Shown here: positions 20,167 through 27,109 of the stretch, one piece after another | Numbering within the stretch: the stretch's first letter is position 1 | Layout: each line of letters starts with the position of its first letter | Source: Gnetum montanum | Lineage: Eukaryota > Streptophyta > Gnetopsida > Gnetales > Gnetaceae | DNA length: 27,109 nt | Assembly: GCA_015680685.1 (NCBI GenBank) | Contig: MNCI01006628.1 | Location: 1 to 27,109 of the forward strand | Reading direction: 5' to 3' | Notes under the pieces: model-generated | What the model saw: the letters and a program-made list of their open reading frames with translations, nothing else | Databases searched by the model: none | Told to the model about the DNA's origin: nothing | Translations under genes and position numbers: made by a program

Positions 20167-20860
20167 CTATAATCACACATAACAATAGACTAGTAATTAT
20201 TATGTAAATCAAAATGATTGGAATACCTTATTCCATAAGGGAGTTACATTCAACTAAGGTGTGATTATGGCTAGATGGATTATATATTTAATTATTAATT
20301 TAATCTCTAGTTTACTAAAGTTTTTGGAAAGGTCAAATACTTCAAAAATTAATGATTTAATAGCATTTACATCTTAACCCTTTGGGGGAGTTAGGAAAAA
20401 TTTCAAAAAAAATTTGTCAAAACCTTCAAGTTTGCTACTCCCATGACTAAGAGCTTACATCTAGTAATTGCAGGTTCAAATAACAGGGTGATTTAGATAA
20501 ACGGTGCATGAGCTAGAGGTTTGGGAAGGTTTTGGGCTTTGAAAAATTGTAAAAACTCCTTGGGTGTTATGGAACAAATTTGGAAAAATACAAAGTGTTC
20601 AATGGTATTTATAGTATTTTTTCATTGCATCAACGGGGCCTAGTTGATGTACTAGTTGACCACCATTGGCTTTCATTGATATGGTCAAAACTTGAAAATT
20701 ACAAAGAGATCTTGAACAAAATTAGGATCAAATGGAAGTCCAAATAGCGATGAACATGATGAAAATGTGAGAAGAGGATACTGGAGTTTCAAAAATTAAG
20801 AAAATTAAGAAAAATGGATAAAATGGTAAAATGTGAAGAAGGGTTATTCCATCCTAAGTA
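20167..20860 (-). promoter_or_regulatory. Internal promoter-like block upstream of ORF3 (E3)
   Basis: Minus-strand CTATAAATAC at 20,614-20,605 follows GTACATCAACTAGGCCCCG and related CATCAAC motifs near 20,660-20,630, as in LTR U3. Downstream are ATGGGAGTAGCAAACTTGAA near 20,440 and CCCCCAAAGGGTTAA near 20,385, shared with E1. The region begins immediately after the RNase H remnant because integrase and the first part of the spacer are deleted. ORF3 starts about 440 bp downstream of the TATA box. Function is inferred from position and from resemblance to the LTR. Confidence 0.55.
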
Positions 20861-21240
20861 AGAGAGATTGTTAGGGGCCATATTTTTTGTTCCTTATTGA
20901 TCTACTATTGTGATATTGAATTCCTGCAAGATCACAAGCCACCGTATAATATGAGGGCTCACCACTAGCTTATTCATGAGGAACTATATTACACATACTT
21001 TTTAGCCAAGCACATTGTGCTTGAACGTTTTAAGAGTGTATACCATTTTCATTAATTCTTTCTCAATTTTGATGTAATTTACTTGTGCTCCCACAATGCT
21101 CCAGCTTATGCAATGGATGTAGTATGGATGTTTCTTATCATCAAACTACATGAGAACTACTCCCAAGTTGTAGTTCGATGCATCCATCATGATGTGAAAG
21201 GGTTTGGACTAGTATGGTGCCCATAGGATTGGTGTTTCCA
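20855..21240 (-). pseudogene. pol: RNase H domain of E3 pol, decayed
   Basis: The frame continues from the reverse transcriptase without net shift. KPFHIMMDASNYNLGVVLM contains the first catalytic Asp (DAS motif, near 21,180). KIEKELMKMVYTLKTFKHN keeps the catalytic Glu. The third motif, normally V-x-TDH, has become VCVI-stop-FLM, so that Asp is lost. The domain closes with RWLVILQEFNITIVDQ-stop-GT and NNLSYL, matching the 'RWIL.LQEFD..I.D.KG..N..AD.LSR' end. It is about the usual family length. Integrase should follow and does not. Confidence 0.82.
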
Positions 21241-21379
21241 CTAGTTTCTCCTTTAACTATTAGAATGCATGTTAACATTCCTTGGTACAGATGAAAGGTG
21301 CATCTTTCTTTGTAAGCTCTGCCAACAATTTTGTGATCTTAGAGAAATTATCTATAAATCACTTGTAGTATCTAGTGTA

Positions 21380-22345
21380 TCCCAAGAATGACCAAACATA
21401 TTTAACTATCTCTAGCTACTATGTTCTTCCTTGCCTAACCTTTATTTTTTTAGGGTCTACCTCAATTCCCGCTTGAGTGATTCTATGCTCTAGTACAATG
21501 CCTTCTTGGATTACTAGATGGTTGTTTTAATAGTTGAGCCATAGATTTGTTTCCACACATCTCTTTAGTACTTTTTCTAGGAAATCCAAGGCTTGCTCAA
21601 ATGTAGCTCCATAGGTGGAAAAGTCATCCATAAAGACTTCCACACCACTACCAATCTACTACTAAAAGATGCTAAGGACCAAATGTTGAAATGTTATAGG
21701 GGCAGTTCATAGATAAAATGGCATTTTATAATATGTAAAAGTCTCCCAATAACTCATGAATGTCATATTGGCCTAATCTTTGAATGTAATTTGGATTTGG
21801 TTATAGCCACTATAACCATCCAAGAAGCTATAATAGCAATGCCCAAAGATGGTGTCCAACACTTGGTCAAAAAATAATAATGGAAATTCATCTTTACATG
21901 TTGCCATGTTAAATAGCCTAAAGTTGATGTGGACCCACCAATTTTCACCTTTCTTTAATATAATTACAAGTGGGCTAACCCACTCACTATCCACAATGGG
22001 ATAGATGAACCCTGCCTTGAGGAGTTGTTTAATTTCCTCCTTAATGATATGTTTTAATTTGGGGTTCAACCATCTTTGTGGATGCTTTCTTGGCTTCATG
22101 GCTTGGTCAATGTAAATACAATGCTGACATACCCTTGGATCAATTCCAATCAGCTCGGGATATCACCAAGCAAAGGCTATTGACCATTTGTTAACAACCT
22201 TACCTTTTATTTAGGACCAAGTTTGGCATTAATTATAACTAGCTTACCATTGTTTAAGAATGCATACTCCATCTCATCTAGTAAAATTTTTAGCTCTAAT
22301 GATTCCTACTTGAAGCTATCAGGGATTTCCAAATATTTCTAATAG
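21380..22345 (-). pseudogene. pol: Reverse transcriptase domain of E3 pol, decayed
   Basis: The N-terminal approach YPELIGIDPRVCQHCIYID near 22,150 leads into KPRKHPQRWLNPKLK at 22,099, SEWVSPLVIILKKGENWWVH, and FLDGYSGYNQIQI, which keeps the first catalytic Asp. The FMDD box (GVEVFMDDFSTYG) is at 21,634-21,623, followed by FLEKVLKRCVETNLWLN, EGIVLEHRITQAGIEVDP and the connection SFLGYTRYYK. The FMDDFS.YG and KRCVETNL blocks are typical of Athila/Tat-like plant gypsy elements. There is a frameshift near 22,180 and in-frame stops from 21,775 onward, mostly TAG. The 108-residue open piece 22,099-21,773 is the longest intact part. Confidence 0.9.
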
Positions 22346-22559
22346 GTATCACCATCTTTATTAGAGAGATAGGGATGAACTCACTCAAGTTAGGCTCTCA
22401 GTTAGTTCCATGCATAATCTGCTACTTTTTGAGTCAGCTATCAACCACTAGGTGTCCTCTTGTTTTGTGGTTGCTGTGTATTGACACCTTTGAATATCAA
22501 TTTCTTGTGCACACTAATTGCATGCTTTAATGTATGTGCTTTTTATGGACCAAATATTT

Positions 22560-23114
22560 TGCACACAATTGCACCCATTATTGCTATACATGATGTATGG
22601 AATGCACTTCTTCTCTAGCTTTCCAAATTCATTCTCCCTAGATATTTCCAAGGAGAGGTTCCTTATGCCCATATGTGCATCAACTATGCTTAACTAAGCT
22701 CTTCCCATGATCATGGGAAAGTCACCTTTGCAATTCTTAACTTTGATCACCAAGAAATTGGTAGGATAGGACCATCAACAAACTATGGTTACAATGTCCT
22801 CTACTAATCTTAGATGGATAATAATTGACTAGTTGGCCAATTCCAAATGAATGTTTTTCTTCTTGAGAGGTGGTAGGTTCTAGGCTTTCTACATGTCATG
22901 GAAGATGAGATTGAGATCAAAACTAGTAATTTTTGGTTAAATGAGTGGACTTCCTTGGTCAAATATTTTTTTTGGAAGATTTCCAACCTTGATCCAATTA
23001 AAAATAGCATGAGTTAACATCATAGTGTTGATCTGAGGTGGTGTTTGGTTTGAAGGACACTCAAAGCTATTTGATGCAGAGGATGAGGGTGTTGAAGATG
23101 AAGGGTGATTAGCC
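22560..23114 (-). pseudogene. pol: Aspartic protease region of E3 pol with N-terminal linker, decayed
   Basis: A frame starts at ATG 23,114 (MANHPSSSTPSSSASNSF, a Ser/Pro-rich linker) and runs 59 codons to TAA near 22,937. The same frame then gives IHLELANQSIIIHLRLVEDI near 22,850, YPTNFLVIKVKNCKGDFPMI and MGRA-stop-LSIVDAHMG near 22,700. These match the 'L.LAD.S...P.G..EDV', 'FP.DF.VL' and 'ILGRP.LAT..A' blocks of plant gypsy protease. The catalytic D-(T/S)-G motif is not recognisable. From about 22,560 to 22,345 no block is assigned and the frame changes at least once. Confidence 0.7.
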
Positions 23115-23179
23115 ATACTAGGTTCTAAGGATTGGAGAGGACTGTTTAATTACAATAAGGATCTTGTCTAGATCGATTA

Positions 23180-24650
23180 TCTAAACCACTCTGTTAGAAA
23201 GATAGTTGTTAATGTACAGCCCTTGTAGCATTTCGTTGTTGTGGCTATGAAGGAATCTCACCCTGTAGGGATAGAGGTTGAAGATAGAGGTGTGTGTGTA
23301 GATGGATGTAGAGGGTGGTATGGATATGGGTTTTTTCCTTAAGTATATGGTGAATGTGTTCGGTGGTACTCTAGAGGGTAATAGTGATGTTGAAATGAGG
23401 CATGACTTACAGAACTTCTTAGAGAGATGGGTTGTTGAACATAGTACCCATATGGATCTAGTTACCTATAAGGGTACTACTACCTTAGTGGTGGCATTCC
23501 TCATGATTGTTATTAGTACCATTATTGGTATTGTTCATATGATTGTGGAGGAGCTCCACTTGGGTAATAAGCTTGCGGTTGCTAGTGGAGCTACCTTAAG
23601 TTGCCTTAAGGATAAGACAATCGTCTAGGTGATTGCCTACATGCTAGTCAAGGATTCAATGCATATATCCTAGACTCTTATAAGTGTAACATGATAGGGA
23701 AATAACCCTTTGGATGCTCATATTGACAAATATCACAAGTAGTTTCATCATTAGTGTTGATTTCTACAACTTCCTCTATGGTAGCAACTTTTCCCTTACC
23801 TCTTTGGTAGGCACGTTTAGCTTCCTTTCACCTCATATGATTATGATCACTATTTTCTATTTAGATTCTTCAGTAATCTTCATAGCAGCTTGGAATTTTT
23901 TATCGAAAAAGTTCCATAATTTATTAACCTTTGCTAAAATATTAGAAATAAATTTTTGGATGGGCAAGGTTTTCCTATTCACCACTTCATCGAGTGTTGA
24001 CTTCTCCTCGTCACAAAATTAGACCTTCCTTTTCCTAATAGAAGTATTTCTATTATACTCTTCTACACTTTTCCTCTTTCACAACTCATATTCTTCTTTT
24101 TCTACCTATTCTATCAACCTTTGGATCTAATGAGTTCTTAGTTTAGACTATCTCTCTTGGACATACACCTTGAGAATTCTTCTAGATTCTGCTCTGAGCC
24201 CATCTATGATGTGGCAAAGTTTTTTCCCCTAAGAATAACCATGGCCAAGGCATCAGTGTAAGAGTGAATAATATCTACTCATAGTACCATCCAAGGGTTC
24301 ATCTATTCTTTGTTTCGATTGTTTGGTCTACCTCCTCAAGTTAGACACTCTAGACTACATTTGATATTTTTCATTGAATAGCTCCAACATGGGACTCCAT
24401 CTATGGCTAGATTCTAACTTCAAGGAGTAGCACTAGCTTTTAGCTTCCTTGATGAGTGTCTTCAGAAAAAGCTTGAGTTTCTACCTTTCATTTTCTATAT
24501 TCTATAAGGCATAGGCATCATGCAAGGCTTGTAGATGTGTTTGCAAATTAGAGTTGTATCATCCCTCAAATCATGGGATATTATTCATGTCAAAGTGCTT
24601 AATCCAACTATCTCTTACATGCATGGTTGGAATCTTTACTACCTTTGTAA
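23180..24650 (-). pseudogene. gag: gag region of E3, decayed
   Basis: The C-terminal half is supported by a match to E2: LRTH-stop-IQRLIE-stop-VEKEE near 24,140-24,095, then DEEKSTLDEVV, the knuckle-like CDICQYEHPKGYFPIMLHL at 23,740-23,680, and a Pro/Gln/Tyr-rich segment with QAYYPSGAPPQSYEQYQ and DPYGYYVQQP. C-x2-C-x3-H remains and the last Cys is Tyr, so zinc binding would be lost. The N-terminal half (about 24,650-24,200) is open in patches but shows no recognisable capsid block, so the start is a guess. The gene lies between the PBS and protease, as expected. Confidence 0.6.
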
Positions 24651-24890
24651 TGTTACCATGCTTCGAGTCACCAAAAGAGGTTCATCATCATGATTGTGGC
24701 AATGACACTGATGATAAGACCCATGATTTGACATCTTCATGTCTATGGAAAGAAGACATTAAAAAAAAAAAAAAATTTATTAGTGTGCTTAGTAGTTATA
24801 TGTCATGTGAAAGTTATGTTGACCTTGAGTTCATCCAATGATATAAATAATATTTACTAATCCTAGATAGCACACATTCCAACAACAAAG

Positions 24891-24908
24891 TCCCTAGTAA
24901 TGGTGCCA
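24891..24908 (-). other. Primer binding site of E3, tRNA-Asp type
   Basis: One base after the 5' LTR end the minus strand reads TGGCACCATTACTAGGGA. The plant tRNA-Asp 3' end predicts TGGCGCCGTTGCCGGGGA. The five mismatches are all G-to-A or C-to-T transitions, most at CpG positions. This fits methylation-driven decay of an originally perfect site. Athila-type elements commonly use this tRNA. Confidence 0.85.
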
Positions 24909-24909
24909 A

Positions 24910-25852
24910 TGATGAGCAACGAGGTACCCCAACACTTAACTATATTAATTACAAAGTGTTGATGTGTGATCCAATTAAATTCTGTGGACTTTATAGTTTC
25001 CTATGCACTAGTCTTCTAGGAAGTGAATCTTGCCTTAAGGTTGTTCATTGTCTTTCCAATTACACTTGTGATGTACATAGGTATGGTTAAGTGTAATTAA
25101 GGCATCTAATTTTTATCATTTTTTTATTTTATAGTTCTGGTGCTTAAATAGAGATAAAAACAAGGTAATTTAATGATTAATTCAATGTGACTAACCTACT
25201 AGTCTCTAGCTAGTCCTACCACAAGTATCTAGTTCCACTTTCCATACATGTCCTAAACCCACATATCCACTGCTAGGTTACCAAGCACTATGCTACTGGG
25301 CATACCAAGCAATAATGCTATTGGGATTACCAAGCAAATACATGTTACACTTGAAGTAGTCATACTTATGTATTTGATCTATCTAATTTGTCTTACTTAA
25401 TTATGTTAATTAGCTTAATTACTAAATATTGAATAAATAATTGAAAACATTAAATTCATAAATGAAATATTTAATCTATCCAAGATGTTGCAAAATTTAT
25501 TAGAAATCTTGTCTTTATTGCTGCACACACTATTGTGCTTAGGTACAACAATGATTGAATAAACATCCATACACTCAAGGAATCCTACTGTAGGAACTCA
25601 TGAAAAATATTCTAACTTCCAAATGGACAAACTCTAAGAGCTCTGTTGCTACTATGAAAAACTAGTTTCCAATAAATGTAGCTAGTGATATCGTATTTAT
25701 AGACTAGAATAGACCCCTGGGTCAATGAGGCTATGTCGATGCAATAGACTAAGTTGATAGGACTTCTTGATTAGGCCACATCAACATTGTCAACTACGTT
25801 GATGGGGCCTTGTTGATGAGGCCTAGACAATGCGATAGACTTAAACTCATCA
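24910..25852 (-). repeat. E3 5' LTR (943 bp)
   Basis: The minus strand starts TGATGAGTTTAAG at 25,852 and ends GTTGCTCATCA at 24,910. It has intact TGATGA/TCATCA ends, CATCAAC/GGCC motifs in U3, a TATA box, AATAAA near 25,513-25,518 and three TTACCAAGC-type sub-repeats near 25,276, 25,301 and 25,325. It is followed by the PBS. Confidence 0.92.
25693..25702 (-). promoter_or_regulatory. TATA box of the E3 5' LTR
   Basis: The minus strand reads CTATAAATAC, about 150 bp into the LTR and just after the CATCAAC/GGCC cluster. This would be the promoter for the full-length genomic transcript. Confidence 0.7.
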
Positions 25853-25857
25853 ATTAG
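25853..25857. repeat. Target site duplication ATTAG, high-coordinate side of E3
   Basis: This directly follows the LTR outer end at 25,852 and pairs with 16,099-16,103. Confidence 0.75.
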
Positions 25858-27109
25858 TAAAATCTCTATAACTGCATCTTCTTCCTTTGAAAATTCTTTT
25901 CAAAGAAACTTGGAAATTATTTCTTTATCATTATTCTTTAGTACAAGTAATATCATCTAGTCTATAACTCTTAAAATCTCTTACAAATGTAGGAAGTTTG
26001 TAGCTATATGAAAAGTGAGGTTTTAAGATGTAATAAAAACTAAATACATCATTAACCAACTTTTGCTTCAACATAGATAGCTAATTAAGAAAGCTTGTTT
26101 CCTTTATTGCAACATAGAGAAAATTTAATAACAACTAATTAATGGAGTTTCTTTTATTCTTGATGGAGACTATGTAGGCTATAATCTCTATTAAACTTTA
26201 ATAGGTTATCCTTAGTTAATGAATGAATACTCTCCCTGTTTGATGCTTGATAAGCCTTACTCCAATTACATGGAGAGCCATAATAAATTCTCAAATGATA
26301 TTTATGTAGGATCAATTTCAAAATAAAATTCACTTTCACCATATTGGAAACAAAATATTAAGAATTAAAATAGAATGAAATATAAATCAAATATTATTGA
26401 ATGTTTTCATAAAATCCTTAACTAATAGTAAGTCATTTAACATTCTAAACTCTAAAATTGATGTTATTCCACATCAAGCCATATCTAGGGACAAATAATT
26501 TTTTGACTAACTCAAGTGTTAGTTTAATATTATAACCATGATATTGAATGCAACACATTAGCATCATTGATGAGTATATTTCTTTTTGATTAACTACAAA
26601 TCAAAATTATGCAATATGTTTGAAACTACATCATACTAGGGTGACATTGCCAAGTGCATATTAACCTTCTTTGTTGTGAATATTTTTAACCTATAAGATG
26701 GCCATTCATCATGAGCTATGCCATTGTGAATTTTGAACCATAATAATGATGGCAGTAACTTTTAGATTGTGTTCTTTGAAGATTCATGAGATCAATTTGA
26801 TGATGGGTTTTCTCTTAAATGATGCTTGTGATAATTTCTTTTTGTTTCCACCACATGGAATTTTTTCAAATAGTTGAAAAACAAACTATCAATGCAAGAC
26901 TTTAAAAAACTAAGCATGAAAATCAAGAAAAGGAAATGTGCTAAACTTAAATTAAAATTTCAGAGTTGAGAAAACCTTGATGTTCATTAAATTTCAACTA
27001 AGAATATAAGCATGTTAATACAAAATTATTGAGGGGGGTGTTGGACCCTAAAAATAAATATATTAAAAATAAAAATTTATAGTACAATAGTGGAGAAATG
27101 AAGGATAAA
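25858..27109. other. AT-rich flank, no recognisable gene
   Basis: Short minus-strand frames exist (26,342-26,154, and a patch near 26,780-26,640 with LLPSLLWFKIHNGIAHDEWP), but neither resembles a family I know and neither is clearly more open than chance allows. No LTR, LINE or RNA gene was seen. Confidence 0.45.

Larger units (their letters stand above)
16104..25852 (-). mobile_element. E3: near-complete Ty3/gypsy LTR retrotransposon (Athila/Tat-like)
   Basis: E3 has two LTRs in direct orientation, 5-bp target duplications, a PBS beside the 5' LTR and a polypurine tract beside the 3' LTR. Between them, on the minus strand, come gag, protease, reverse transcriptase, RNase H, a promoter-like block and ORF3. 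Integrase is missing: the end of RNase H near 20,855 runs straight into spacer that in E1 lies about 1.3 kb after integrase. The LTRs differ at many positions, so the insertion is old. Stops and some frameshifts mean it is dead. Its length of about 9.7 kb would be roughly 2.5 kb more with the lost part restored. Confidence 0.9.

Noticed and set aside
21763-21948. Minus-strand 61-codon frame overlapping reverse transcriptase
   Set aside because: It is an out-of-frame shadow of the reverse transcriptase reading.
23302-23628. Plus-strand 108-codon frame with a membrane-like segment
   Set aside because: It is the antisense of the Pro/Gln/Tyr-rich gag tail of E3; openness results from that composition.
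15950-26000. A frame that reads continuously across the E3 target duplication if the element is removed
   Set aside because: The joined frame has about five or six stops in roughly 100 codons, close to chance for this base composition, so a disrupted host gene is not supported.

Overview
The window is about two-thirds A+T and reads as intergenic DNA from a large, repeat-rich plant nuclear genome. I found no intact host gene, no tRNA or rRNA, and no prokaryotic signal such as operons or Shine-Dalgarno sites. The plant call rests on three old, decayed Ty3/gypsy LTR retrotransposon copies. Their reverse transcriptase and tRNA-Asp-type primer binding site look like the Athila/Tat branch. The heavy decay would suit a gymnosperm or a giant-genome angiosperm, but the species cannot be read from this sequence.

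Layout. 1-1,935 holds a decayed LINE reverse transcriptase fragment (minus strand, about 400-860) and an unrecognised coding-like stretch with an assembly scar. 1,941-8,431 is element E1 (plus strand), bounded by 5-bp target duplications ATTAG: a 55-bp stub of 5' LTR joined directly to an integrase C-terminus, a long spacer, a promoter-like block, a ~2.8 kb open reading frame (called ORF3 here), a polypurine tract and a full LTR. 8,437-9,653 is AT-rich and featureless. About 13,975 down to 9,654 is element E2 (minus strand): gag C-terminus, post-integrase spacer, polypurine tract and LTR; the pol genes, ORF3 and the 5' LTR are not found. 13,976-16,098 is AT-rich with one weak coding-like segment. 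16,104-25,852 is element E3 (minus strand), the most complete copy, with two LTRs, ATTAG target duplications, PBS, gag, protease, reverse transcriptase, RNase H, the promoter-like block, ORF3 and polypurine tract, but no integrase. 25,858-27,109 is AT-rich flank.

Overlaying the three copies gives one family architecture: LTR - PBS - gag - PR - RT - RH - IN - spacer - internal TATA/U3-like block - ORF3 - PPT - LTR. LTRs begin TGATGA and end TCATCA. ORF3 is the most interesting item. It is about 945-955 codons long, was not recognised as any family I know, is conserved between E1 and E3, lies between integrase and the 3' LTR, and is preceded in both copies by its own LTR-like promoter block. 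All copies are full of in-frame stops, mostly at former glutamine codons, so nothing here is expected to make protein now. Homologies were judged by eye; no alignment or database search was run.
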